DNA from: a virus
DNA: 40,320 nt
Reading direction: 5' to 3' (one strand)
IMG/VR virus record: IMGVR_UViG_3300044981_000286
Coordinates: 1-40,320 of that record
A program made the position numbers and the translations under genes. How positions within the stretch are numbered: the first letter of the stretch is position 1; each line of letters opens with the position of its first letter. The notes below the pieces were generated by a model. That model was not told the origin of the DNA. It made no database searches and worked only from the letters and a program-made list of their open reading frames with translations. This document shows positions 7,893-14,813 of the stretch, in pieces.

Positions 7893-7931
7893 TTAACAAA
7901 CTCGCTAGTCGGCGTCAAGACAAAGGAATTT

Positions 7932-8627
7932 ATGGCAGCTGCCTTGGAAAATCAGGCTCAACCCCAACAAACACAGGACAATGCTTCGGTTCTGGCCCAA
8001 AAGCCGAATGATAAGGAGTACAACTTCGCCCAGATCCGTCAGCAATTGGAGAAGGAAAAGCAGGAGAAACAGCAGTTACTCGGAGAAATCGAGCAACTGA
8101 AAAAGGTGGCTCAGCAAAGGTTTTCCTCTCAGGATGACGATGATGACGACGAGCCTTATATCGATAAAAAGCGTCTGAAAAGGGAGCTCACCAAGGTGGT
8201 TCAGCAAACTGCTTCAGAGACTGACGCCAAGGTGGAAGCTCTGGTTGAAAAGAGGCTCTCCGAGGAGAGAAAGAAGCAGTGGCTTAAAGAGAATCCTGAC
8301 TTCGAAGAGGTGATACAACACGCTCAGAAGGTCCAGGACAATGACCCGGACCTTGCAGACATGATTTTACGCATCCCTAACGAGTTTGATCGCTATAAGA
8401 TGGTTTATAAGCATATTAAAGCGATGGGTCTGCACAAGCCTCCGGAGCAAAAGTCGTCTGTTCAAGAAAAGATCGACTCAAATAGAAGATCGCCCTATTA
8501 CCAGCCGTCTGGGGTGGCTAGTCCTGGATATGGGGTGGTCAATGGTGGAAAGGACTATTCTCCTGCAGAAGGGAAGAACGCTTATCAGAAGATGCAGGAG
8601 CTCAAGAGTAGGCTGAGGTTGGGTTAG
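7932..8627 (+). CDS. Putative scaffolding protein
   Basis: 231 residues, almost entirely hydrophilic coiled coil. A glutamine-rich head is followed by heptads (FAQIRQQLEKEKQEKQQLLG, residues about 33-52), an acidic stretch (QDDDDDDEPYIDKKRLKREL), more helix, and a C-terminal helix KMQELKSRLRLG that could bind the coat protein. Position directly before the major capsid gene, size and charge are typical of internal scaffolds, which shape the procapsid and then leave. It has a good AAGGAATTT ribosome binding site. Its final 26 nt overlap the converging minus-strand gene at 8602. Confidence 0.75.
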   Translation: MAAALENQAQPQQTQDNASVLAQKPNDKEYNFAQIRQQLEKEKQEKQQLLGEIEQLKKVAQQRFSSQDDDDDDEPYIDKKRLKRELTKVVQQTASETDAKVEALVEKRLSEERKKQWLKENPDFEEVIQHAQKVQDNDPDLADMILRIPNEFDRYKMVYKHIKAMGLHKPPEQKSSVQEKIDSNRRSPYYQPSGVASPGYGVVNGGKDYSPAEGKNAYQKMQELKSRLRLG

Positions 8628-8787
8628 CTATTTTAATAAATTCATAGCGATTCCCGTTTACCTCTATGAAACCCGGGAATCCGACAACAAATCTCTCGCA
8701 GTCCTCGGAACTCATATCGGCCCTTAACTCGTTTATTGCGGTTACGACTGCGGCAAAGGCTATTTTTGCAACTTCATCTTCTGTCAT
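8602..8787 (-). CDS. Hypothetical small protein (61 aa)
   Basis: 61 residues, MTEDEVAKIAFAAVVTAINE... then a beta-like tail (GFIEVNGNRYEFIKI). It is the last gene of a four-gene minus-strand island between scaffold and capsid, 4 bp after its neighbour at 8792, and converges with the scaffold gene. No function suggested by sequence. Confidence 0.6.
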   Translation of the reverse strand: MTEDEVAKIAFAAVVTAINELRADMSSEDCERFVVGFPGFIEVNGNRYEFIKIANPTSAYS

Positions 8788-8791
8788 AATT

Positions 8792-9010
8792 TTATCCTTT
8801 TTCGTCTGGCTCTAATTGCTGGTCTGAGGTCCCCTTCACATAAGAGATTTCGTGGGGATTTATTAGAAAGTCCCCATTGGTGCAGATAAGGACGATTGTC
8901 CTTTTGCAAGAAAGCGCACTTTTGTACCTGTCATCCATTTCTTTGCACGTTTCTGGTCTGTCGTGAAATACTAATATTTCACCATTTTTAAAATGAACAT
9001 CCAACTTCAT
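8792..9010 (-). CDS. Hypothetical small beta-rich protein (72 aa)
   Basis: 72 residues starting MKLDVHFKNGEILVFHDRPE, mainly short beta strands with one helix. No membrane segment. Its start overlaps the stop of the membrane protein at 9007-9414 by 4 nt (ATGA type), showing that the two are co-translated in one antisense unit. Function unknown. Confidence 0.62.
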   Translation of the reverse strand: MKLDVHFKNGEILVFHDRPETCKEMDDRYKSALSCKRTIVLICTNGDFLINPHEISYVKGTSDQQLEPDEKG

Positions 9011-9414
9011 CTTTTGCCAGCTTCTAGTATTGGCAATCCCGCTTCAGTGGGAACGTAAATGATTTGATTTTTTGTGTTTTCCAGATTGTGAATCCAGAGA
9101 TATCTGAGATATCCTTCGTTATTGTGAAGAGACTGGCCAATGATTTTATTGGCTTCCGCGACTCCTTTGGCTCTTACTACTTCGGCAGCCGATAGGTATT
9201 TAGAGGATTCTTCTGCCGCCTTGGCCTCTAAGATTTTAATGCGACGATTAGATTCAGCTCTAGCCAGCTCCGCTTCTCCTTCTTTTCCTTGCGCCCAAAC
9301 GCTATAAACCCTGCCGATGGCACAAAATCCCCAAATAATAGTACAAATAACGCAAATTGAAACAAATGCTATAAATCCAAGCCAAATGAAACTACTTACT
9401 TCATCATCCTTCAT
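9007..9414 (-). CDS. Membrane protein with prohibitin/SPFH-like C-terminal part
   Basis: 135 residues. One membrane helix lies at about residues 11-31, followed by a long alanine- and glutamate-rich helix (AELARAESNRRIKILEAKAA, then AKGVAEANKIIG) and the ending IYVPTEAGLPILEAGKR. The helix and ending resemble the tail of bacterial prohibitin/stomatin (SPFH) proteins, while the SPFH beta domain itself is absent. SPFH proteins scaffold membranes and hold FtsH protease. A phage mini-version could interfere with that complex; this is inference. Coupled to the gene at 8792. Confidence 0.6.
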   Translation of the reverse strand: MKDDEVSSFIWLGFIAFVSICVICTIIWGFCAIGRVYSVWAQGKEGEAELARAESNRRIKILEAKAAEESSKYLSAAEVVRAKGVAEANKIIGQSLHNNEGYLRYLWIHNLENTKNQIIYVPTEAGLPILEAGKR

Positions 9415-9425
9415 AGATCTTTTCC

Positions 9426-9623
9426 TTATTTTTTATTCCTTTCTTCAATAGCACAAAGCCTATTATGAAAGTCTTTCATCTCTGAATGAATTGCATATGT
9501 TAGTTCTCGCATAGCATCAAGTTTATTGTCCATATGACGAGTGTCGCTTCTAGACTCCGCTCTGTTCCAGGCAAATAGACCAAGCATTCCTAGAAACATG
9601 ATAATAAATTGTGTCCATTCCAT
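9426..9623 (-). CDS. Single-TM coiled-coil protein, DFHxRL family
   Basis: 65 residues. Membrane helix at residues 6-20 (FIIMFLGMLGLFAW), then NRAESRSDTRHMDNKL and the ending EMKDFHNRLCAIEERNKK. It is closely similar in plan and motif to the minus-strand proteins at 1755 and 34826 (shared ESRSD and DFHxRLxxIE). It is the first gene of the minus-strand island before the capsid gene. Function unknown. Confidence 0.68.
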   Translation of the reverse strand: MEWTQFIIMFLGMLGLFAWNRAESRSDTRHMDNKLDAMRELTYAIHSEMKDFHNRLCAIEERNKK

Positions 9624-9670
9624 AGTTGCAGCCTAAATTAATCTTTTGATACACACAATTATACGCCAGC

Positions 9671-9708
9671 ATAGCGTTATATGCAATCTCAGCGTATAGG
9701 TTGATTCG
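9671..9708 (+). promoter_or_regulatory. Weak restart motif upstream of capsid gene
   Basis: ATAGCG at 9671-9676, then TATAGGTTGATT at 9695-9706 with 24-nt spacing. This is an imperfect version of the two-box motif, in the expected place between the minus-strand island and the major capsid gene. Confidence 0.3.
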
Positions 9709-9799
9709 CTCCGGCCAATGGAATGTAAGAAAACGGACGTAGTACGCTTCCGTCCACGGATCTGCATTTTCACAGGTTTAATTGACAACGAGGTAAGAA

Positions 9800-11208
9800 A
9801 TGTCAATTACAACTACTGGGAATCTAGGCCCGATGATCTTGCAGAGCTTGGCTCCTGCGATGCTTTACGTGCCTACTCCCACAATGAACTATATCTTGGT
9901 CTGCGACAAGGTCAGTATGCCTGCAAATGGTGGTACTACTTGCCGTTTTATGAGACCAAGAGCCTTGGTTCCTCCTACGATACAGTTGGGGAACTCTGGT
10001 ATTGACCCACCCGCGCAGGTGCCCCAAAGGGACATCATAGATGCGCAGATGGCTTTTTTCGGTACAGGATGTATCATCAATGAACAGGTGATACTCCAAG
10101 ACCAAGAAGGCGTCTTAGCCTGGGTCTCTGAGCGTTTAGCTGTTGCTATGCGCCAAGCTGAGGACTTGATCCTCCGCGACTATATTGTATCAGCTGCTAG
10201 CCAAATTAATGCTGGTGGTGGGTCCAACGGTAGACATGTTGCCGTTGTAAAATCTTCTCTGATAGACTTGGAACTCGCAGCGTAAAGACGGCGACAACAA
10301 GGGGCAAGATTATGGATAAAGATTCTGTTGAGCATTTTATGACTAAAATGTCTCAAAAGGAATTTGATGAGAGAAAAGGTAGCAATCCGATTGAGCCTTA
10401 TTCTTTTAACCGTATTCAGCCTGACAGTAGCAAGCGAGAAGACAGTTCTTGTTTTTGGTGTGATAAATTTGCCACTCTTCATTTGACTACTTCTGTTGAT
10501 GTAGAAGGAAATCCAGTCAAATTGTGTGAAAAATGCAAGAGGGCGGATGATGAAGCCTCCAAAGAAATAGAGCTGATGCGGTGCTCGGAACACGGTAGTA
10601 ATATCGTGAGGGAAGTGCCATAGGCTTCCTCGCCTATCATAATGATAGGTCAATAAAGTAACAGATTGGACAACCCAACCAATTTGGGTGTCTCTGACTT
10701 TAGCTTAGTCGCAACTACTCTTGATACTAATAACGCTTATAAATTTATGAGCGGTATCGAGGGTATGGATAGATTCGGAACCGGCCCTGTCCGTTCTGCA
10801 TATTTCATGCTTTCTAGCACGGAACTGCAAACAGACTTCGATGGTCTTACAGGCGCTGGATTCCTATCTCAATGGAACTATCCTACAAACGCTACTGCGT
10901 TGCCCTCAGAATACGGATCTGTATTCAACATACGTATCCTAACTTCTTCTGAAGCTCCAGTGGCAAGAGCCTCTTCCAAAAATGGTAATGATGTTTACTA
11001 CAATACTGTTGTTGGTAAACAAGCGGTCACTCACATAAACCAGGATGGTTATTCCATGAACCTGATTTATCGTGACCCTTACTATTCAGGGATGCTCGCG
11101 CAAAACGCAACAATTGCCGTTAAGTTTGCGCAGGCTCAGGCTATTACTCAGGATACGGCTATTCGAAACCTTCTCAGCACTAGACTTGCGTCTAGCGCGG
11201 GACCATAA
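9800..11208 (+). CDS. Major capsid protein, N4-gp56 type, split by intron
   Basis: The coat protein is encoded by two exons, 9800-10231 (144 codons, ending GGGSNG) and 10669-11208 (179 codons plus stop, starting DNPTNLGVSDFS). Joined, they give a 323-residue protein that reads through as the N4-gp56 major capsid family: ILRDYIVSAASQINAGGGSN, then D-N-P-T, then GIEGMDRFGTGPVRSAYFML. This family builds the shell of several podoviruses. The intervening 437 nt contain stops in frame and look like a group I intron, so splicing is needed for a full coat protein. The ATG at 9800 has GAGGTAAGAA upstream. Without splicing, exon 1 would run 17 codons into the intron and stop at 10285. Confidence 0.88.
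10232..10668 (+). other. Candidate group I self-splicing intron in the capsid gene
   Basis: 437 nt between exons that join in frame. Group I hallmarks are visible. Exon 1 ends in U, and its last 7 bases CAACGGT (10225-10231) pair perfectly with GCCGTTG (10241-10247), with the required U-G at the splice site (P1). The intron ends in G (10668). Exon 2's GACA can pair with TGTT just before the guide (P10). Downstream, CTTG 10267-10270 pairs with CAAG 10098+200 i.e. 10298-10301, and TCGC 10275-10278 with GCGA 10291-10294, joined by GAAC and CAA, a P4-P5-like helix with A-rich junctions. P3, P7 and P8 were not resolved by hand. A group II intron is unlikely (no GTGYG start). Confidence 0.83.
10312..10623 (+). 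CDS. Intron-encoded protein with paired CxxC
   Basis: 103 residues inside the capsid-gene intron, preceded by AAGGGGCAAGATT, a good ribosome binding site. Residues about 56-59 (CFWC) and 80-83 (CEKC) form a two-CxxC zinc-ribbon-like pair, flanked by charged helices. I see no LAGLIDADG, GIY-YIG, HNH or PD-(D/E)XK nuclease motif, which is unusual for an intron ORF. With only about 125 nt of intron outside the ORF, its 3' part must overlap the ribozyme core. It could be a splicing helper, a DNA-binding remnant of a homing enzyme, or a captured small phage gene. Confidence 0.6.
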   Translation: MDKDSVEHFMTKMSQKEFDERKGSNPIEPYSFNRIQPDSSKREDSSCFWCDKFATLHLTTSVDVEGNPVKLCEKCKRADDEASKEIELMRCSEHGSNIVREVP

Positions 11209-11218
11209 GGAGGTATTT

Positions 11219-12406
11219 ATGGCCGAATATTCAAGATTAGCATCGGGAACTTTTACTACAGCGGCGACACCTGTTGCTCAAGTTGTAAATCTTCCATTTC
11301 AACCACAAACGGTGAAGTTGTACAACGTAACAGCTTCTTCTGCTCCTGCTACCAATGCAGTAACAGAAGCTTTCTGGGACGTAAATATGGTACAAGGTTC
11401 TGCCCTCATTGAATACGTAGGAGCTGCGTCTGCCCCTTGGACGACTGCCGCCGACTATGTAGGAACCTTGGGAATCAGTACTTTCTCTGCTGGTGTTGCT
11501 CTGCAATATGGACCACAGATTCAGATTGCAAGTATAGCCAAAGCAAATCCAACTGTTGTCACTACAGCAAGCGCACACGGTCTTTCTGTAGGACAGGTAG
11601 TGATATTGGAAGGTCTCTTCCAGTCCGCTACAACGGGCATGCAACAAATGTCTCTTATGCCATTTGTAGTAACCGCAGTAGGAAGTTCTACGACGTTTAC
11701 AGTCCTATGGAACTCCAACCAAACTAACTATACGGCTCTTAGCGGGTCTCCCGCTGGTGCTTATGTTAGACAGGTGTTGTATCCATGGTTGTATTTGCCT
11801 GGATATAACTTCATTAATGCCATGTTGTTTACTGGGGCTTCAACTTCAGGAAGCACATTTTTCCCGACGTCGCCAGCAACGGTGCCAGCGGGTCAAACAT
11901 GGATAAGCACGACCAACAATCATAACTATGTTGTGGGTCAAGAGGTGGGATTTAGAATCCCTTCTGCTTATGGAACTACTCAACTAAACGAGCTGCCAAA
12001 TAATAGTATTCCTGGATCTCCGGTGTATTATTATGTAACACAAGTGTTGAGTAATAACGCATTTGCGGTCGCATTGAACTCAACCGGGTTCACTGCATTC
12101 AACACCAATGAAACTGTTGCGCAAATGGTAGGACAGAGTTTACCACAAGTCGTCGCTGTGGGTGACGTAAATAGTGGTGGAACTGCATATAGTGGCGGGG
12201 CTCTATACCCCTCACCATCTTTCCCAACGTTTTCGGGAGGCGTTCCGACTATTAACGGACCTGCTATCAGCGGGGCTTTTGTAAACAATACTTCTCAGGG
12301 CTTTGTTATAGGCTTAGGAACAGGCACAGCTAATACCAGTGCATTGCTCTTAACGGCTTCTAGCCAATATATCTGGGAAGCGTTCTACTGGGATATAGGT
12401 AGTTAA
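11219..12406 (+). CDS. Head decoration/structural protein with FCCH-like modules
   Basis: 395 residues, starting at the ATG after AAGGAGGTATTT, 10 bp behind the capsid gene. It is beta-rich, with high Thr, Ser, Ala and Gly. Two copies of a small module are visible: TTASAHGLSVGQVVILEG (about residues 115-132) and TTNNHNYVVGQEVGFRIP (about 228-245), resembling the FCCH-like domain found in phage structural proteins. The second copy is also present in the next gene (12536). Position right after the coat protein suggests a capsid cement or fibre protein. Function from context only. Confidence 0.65.
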   Translation: MAEYSRLASGTFTTAATPVAQVVNLPFQPQTVKLYNVTASSAPATNAVTEAFWDVNMVQGSALIEYVGAASAPWTTAADYVGTLGISTFSAGVALQYGPQIQIASIAKANPTVVTTASAHGLSVGQVVILEGLFQSATTGMQQMSLMPFVVTAVGSSTTFTVLWNSNQTNYTALSGSPAGAYVRQVLYPWLYLPGYNFINAMLFTGASTSGSTFFPTSPATVPAGQTWISTTNNHNYVVGQEVGFRIPSAYGTTQLNELPNNSIPGSPVYYYVTQVLSNNAFAVALNSTGFTAFNTNETVAQMVGQSLPQVVAVGDVNSGGTAYSGGALYPSPSFPTFSGGVPTINGPAISGAFVNNTSQGFVIGLGTGTANTSALLLTASSQYIWEAFYWDIGS

Positions 12407-12430
12407 TGTGATAATGGTGGAAGGATTCTA

Positions 12431-12529
12431 GATAAGCCTCCACAAGTCCGACGGGTAAAGCTGTGGGCGCGGGCAGCCAGGGGATTCGCACCCCTGGTTT
12501 TCCCCCGTTAATAAAAACGCTTATCGGAC
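12431..12529 (+). ncRNA. Structured RNA candidate in the 12.4-12.5 kb gap
   Basis: The 129-nt gap between two virion genes has dense pairing. There is a 7-bp hairpin CCAGGGG/CCCCTGG with loop ATTCGCA (12477-12497) followed by TTTTCCCCC. GACGGG (12450-12455) pairs with CCCGTT (12504-12509). CCACA (12440-12444) pairs with TGTGG (12462-12466), which makes a pseudoknot with the previous helix. Two mutually exclusive closing stems exist: GATAAGC 12431-12437 with GCTTATC 12519-12525, and GTCCGA 12446-12451 with TCGGAC 12524-12529. The next gene's ATG has no Shine-Dalgarno sequence. It could control translation, terminate partly, or be a ribozyme. It does not fold as a tRNA. Confidence 0.45.
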
Positions 12530-12535
12530 ACTTTT

Positions 12536-12970
12536 ATGGGATATAATCCGCCGCTTATATACGGGCCGATCGCGCCAGAATCAAATCCTCCAATCAATCC
12601 GCAGTATTATCTACCATCCACATTCAATATAGCGGGCATAAGCAATGGGCTGACCACTTTAGTGACCACTACGGTTAATCATAACTACCTTGTAGGGCAA
12701 GAGGTGCGGTTCTTAATCTCTCAACTTTATGGCGAAAGGCAACTCAACGAGCAGACTGGCTTCGTTGTTAATATCCCGGCAGCCAATCAAGTCATAGTCG
12801 GCATAGATTCCACCTTTTTTGACGTGTTCGTTGCTAACCCAACCTCTGGTACTACCCAACCTCAAATCGTAGCCGTAGGCGATGTAAACACGGGGACAAT
12901 CAATTCTCAGGGAAGAAAGTCGACGGGCACCTATATTCCAGGCGCTTTCATAGACATTTCTCCCCTTTAG
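12536..12970 (+). CDS. Structural protein, paralogue of preceding gene's second module
   Basis: 144 residues. Residues about 40-144 match the C-terminal third of the upstream protein: TTTVNHNYLVGQEVRFLIS against TTNNHNYVVGQEVGFRIP, then QLNE, and PQIVAVGDVNTG against PQVVAVGDVNSG. It is thus a shortened duplicate with a new proline-rich N-terminus (MGYNPPLIYGPIAPESNPPI). There is no recognisable ribosome binding site ahead of the ATG; the structured RNA at 12431-12529 ends 6 nt before it. Probably a minor head or decoration protein. Confidence 0.62.
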   Translation: MGYNPPLIYGPIAPESNPPINPQYYLPSTFNIAGISNGLTTLVTTTVNHNYLVGQEVRFLISQLYGERQLNEQTGFVVNIPAANQVIVGIDSTFFDVFVANPTSGTTQPQIVAVGDVNTGTINSQGRKSTGTYIPGAFIDISPL

Positions 12971-12976
12971 CGAGAG

Positions 12977-13543
12977 TTAGACTCGGCGTACGTTTAAGTT
13001 AACGTTGTTCGTCTTATTTGAAAGCAGCTCTACGCGCTTTAGCTCAAAGTAGTTTTTACACTCAGTGAGCTGGGTCTTTTCTTCTTCATCTTGGCAATTT
13101 TGTAAAGCAAAGGAGATGGTTTCGTTCTTACTCATAAGGCGAAGGATTCTATTGTCTAAAATCTCGTGTTCTAATTTTTGAGATTCTTTTTTCTCAAGAT
13201 CTCCTGCAGTTGCTATAGTGATACCGCCTCCCATAACCAGGCCAAAACCTGATGTTGTTGTACCCAAAAAAATACCGTTATATTTCGCTTCACCTGACGA
13301 AAATAGGGCAGCAGAAAAAAGACCGACACCTATCGCTGTCATCGTCCATCCAATATTCCTAGTAATAGAATTGTTGTTATGAATTGTTTCGATAGCAGTT
13401 TTATAACGAGTTTCTTCCTCGTTCAGCTTTTGAACTTCTTTCTCGTCCATTTTCTTTAAGGAATTGCAAAGCTCGCCTCCCTTCAAAGAGTCTATTTCTG
13501 CAGCTAACATGTAGGGGCGGCTTTGTTGTATTGCAAGTGACAT
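12977..13543 (-). CDS. Membrane protein with bilobed hydrophobic segment (188 aa)
   Basis: 188 residues. A helical N-terminal part (residues 1-58, charged) is followed by two membrane helices split by a short polar loop (about residues 62-82, NIGWTMTAIGVGLFSAALFS, and 92-113, GTTTSGFGLVMGGGITIATA). A long charged coiled coil follows to the end. A good GGAGTAAATT site precedes the ATG. The tight hairpin of two hydrophobic lobes recalls phage membrane-exclusion proteins and also secreted membrane-inserting effectors of intracellular bacteria; neither is demonstrated. It is the sole gene of its minus-strand island. Confidence 0.65.
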   Translation of the reverse strand: MSLAIQQSRPYMLAAEIDSLKGGELCNSLKKMDEKEVQKLNEEETRYKTAIETIHNNNSITRNIGWTMTAIGVGLFSAALFSSGEAKYNGIFLGTTTSGFGLVMGGGITIATAGDLEKKESQKLEHEILDNRILRLMSKNETISFALQNCQDEEEKTQLTECKNYFELKRVELLSNKTNNVNLNVRRV

Positions 13544-13633
13544 AATTTACTCCTGGTTTTTTTGGTAGCATAGACAATGCGACAATGGCTCGTATCTTGT
13601 AAAGACGTAAATAATCCTTCACTGTTTGGCTCA

Positions 13634-13673
13634 GTAGCGTAAATAATTTCTTTAGTGCTATTCCCTTGTAAAG
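13634..13673 (+). promoter_or_regulatory. Late restart motif upstream of 13701 gene
   Basis: CTCAGTAGCGTAAATAA (GTAGCG at 13634-13639), with TAAAGATTCAATTTTAA from 13659 at 25-nt spacing. The first box with its flank GTAGCGTAAATAA matches the site at 2043 exactly. It lies between a minus-strand gene and the next plus-strand gene. Confidence 0.48.
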
Positions 13674-13700
13674 ATTCAATTTTAATCTTTATAGGTGAAT

Positions 13701-14282
13701 ATGTCAGAAAAGCAGAAAGAGCTCCCTTCTTCAACACAAAAGGATTTAGACAAGGCTCAAAAGGACTTTGATCAATTTAAAGAGAGCGTCGATAACTTAA
13801 CTTTTGATCGCATGAATGCGGCGCCTAAGGAAGAGACGGAACCGCAAACGCGCCTCTCCTCTAGGGAGCTTTCTAAAACAAAGCCGCTGTTTCTCAAGCC
13901 GAAAAGACAGATCGGCTCCAAAGAGAAGTTTAACGAAAATTTTAGAGAGGATTTTAATTTCGCCTCGGAGCGGGTGAACTTCATAGCTGAGAACAATGAA
14001 GTTATTGGGGAAACCATAAACGCGTGGACAAAACCTTTTCCAGGAATGTCTGCCGAGGAATGGGAGATTCCAACCAATAAGGCTGTGTGTGGCCCTAGAT
14101 ATTTGGCTGAGCAGCTTAAGAGATGCACTTATCATCGGTTAGTCATGGAAGATCGGCCGGTTGAGCAGGGGGTTGTTGGAACGATTTATGGTTCTATGGT
14201 CGCCGACATAACCAAACAGAGACTGGATGCTCATCCAGTGAGTGAAAAGAAATCGGTGTTTATGGGAGCTAGCGGGTTCTAG
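13701..14282 (+). CDS. Conserved head-region protein (193 aa)
   Basis: 193 residues from the ATG at 13701, placed after ATAGGTGA; a GTG two codons upstream is part of that site. The N-terminal half is charged and probably disordered. The C-terminal half is compact, with blocks such as AVCGPRYLAEQLKRCTYHRL (about 132-151) and the ending KSVFMGASGF. Proteins with this C-terminal block occur, to my recollection, near the capsid genes of podoviruses with N4-gp56-type capsids, but I know no assigned function. It is the only plus-strand gene between two minus-strand islands, and it has its own upstream motif. Confidence 0.68.
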   Translation: MSEKQKELPSSTQKDLDKAQKDFDQFKESVDNLTFDRMNAAPKEETEPQTRLSSRELSKTKPLFLKPKRQIGSKEKFNENFREDFNFASERVNFIAENNEVIGETINAWTKPFPGMSAEEWEIPTNKAVCGPRYLAEQLKRCTYHRLVMEDRPVEQGVVGTIYGSMVADITKQRLDAHPVSEKKSVFMGASGF

Positions 14283-14290
14283 TAGACATC

Positions 14291-14361
14291 TCCGGATGTA
14301 GGGGTCGAACCTACGACCAATAGCTTAACAGGCTACTGCTCTACCGCTGAGCTAATCCGGA
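14291..14361 (-). tRNA. tRNA-Asn (anticodon GTT)
   Basis: 71 nt on the minus strand. The acceptor stem TCCGGAT/ATCCGGA is perfect, the D arm is GCTC/GAGC, and the anticodon arm GTAGC-CTGTTAA-GCTAT places GTT at 34-36. The T arm is GTAGG-TTCGACC-CCTAC. CCA is not encoded. It lies 4 bp downstream of tRNA-Tyr on the same strand, so the two are probably one transcript. Phage tRNAs usually offset codon or tRNA shortage in the host. Confidence 0.95.
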
Positions 14362-14365
14362 ATAA

Positions 14366-14449
14366 TGGGGCTACTTAGAATTGAACTAAGACGGTCTAAC
14401 GACAATTGATTTACAGTCAATCCCCGATCCGTACGGGACTATAACCCCA
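14366..14449 (-). tRNA. tRNA-Tyr (anticodon GTA)
   Basis: 84 nt on the minus strand. The acceptor is TGGGGTT/AGCCCCA with one wobble pair, the anticodon arm is ATTGA-CTGTAAA-TCAAT (GTA), there is a long variable arm as expected for bacterial tRNA-Tyr, and the T arm is CTTAG-TTCAATT-CTAAG. CCA is not encoded. The reading frame upstream uses the first bases of this tRNA for its last codons and stop. Confidence 0.95.
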
Positions 14450-14813
14450 AAGCAACTTTAAATTTCTCATACGCGTTGAGAGAAATTTGTCTTTTAGATT
14501 GTATTTCTCTTGCCGGTATAGAAAATAGATCTAATTTATCGGTGACAATAAAAACATAATCGCAAGACATTGGATCAAATTCCTTAACTTTCATGTGAGG
14601 CATATTCCCTCCCATTGTTCTTATAGATGCGGAATAAATTCCGTAAGGGGTTTTATAAGAACATGAGATCACTTTAATTTTATAAATATTCATATGGTCA
14701 TCATACAAAAGATTATATGCGCAAGGTTCCAAAGGAATACTTACTATTCCTCTTAACGAATAATAAGAAATCGCAACCCCAACTGCCCCCTTACCCTTTA
14801 TAGCTTCTTTCAT
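14439..14813 (-). CDS. PD-(D/E)XK-like homing-type endonuclease, probably degenerate
   Basis: 124 residues. The pattern GKGAVGVAISYYSLRGIVSIPL, YNLLYDD, IYKIKVISCS and a DYVFIVTD/FSIP end follows the plan of the small PD-(D/E)XK endonucleases related to I-Ssp6803I (KGxxGE...G..VsiP...YDLivD...yriQVKT...D.f.vy....iP). By eye, the catalytic Asp of YDL is Asn, and Gln and Lys of QVKT are Lys and Ile, so nuclease activity may be lost. The gene abuts tRNA-Tyr (11-nt overlap) on the same strand, a common setting for this family. The family call is from pattern only. Confidence 0.5.
   Translation of the reverse strand: MKEAIKGKGAVGVAISYYSLRGIVSIPLEPCAYNLLYDDHMNIYKIKVISCSYKTPYGIYSASIRTMGGNMPHMKVKEFDPMSCDYVFIVTDKLDLFSIPAREIQSKRQISLNAYEKFKVALGL

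Noticed and set aside
9718-10005. 95-codon plus-strand frame overlapping the start of the capsid gene in another frame
   Set aside because: It runs out of frame across the well-supported capsid exon and has no ribosome binding site; composition is that of a shadow frame.
10232-10668. Intein or translational bypass in the capsid gene
   Set aside because: The insert has in-frame stops and is not a continuous frame with either exon, so an intein is excluded. P1 pairing with U-G and a terminal G favour a group I intron over bypass.
9800-11208. Two separate capsid genes (9800-10285 and 10666-11208)
   Set aside because: Each alone is half of one N4-gp56-type fold, and the second has no good start. 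They join in frame at the predicted splice sites.
12477-12506. The 12477-12497 hairpin as a simple intrinsic terminator, or as a tRNA T-arm
   Set aside because: Only four T's follow before C's, so termination would be weak. The loop ATTCGCA does not satisfy the T-loop pattern in either orientation, and no cloverleaf can be built.
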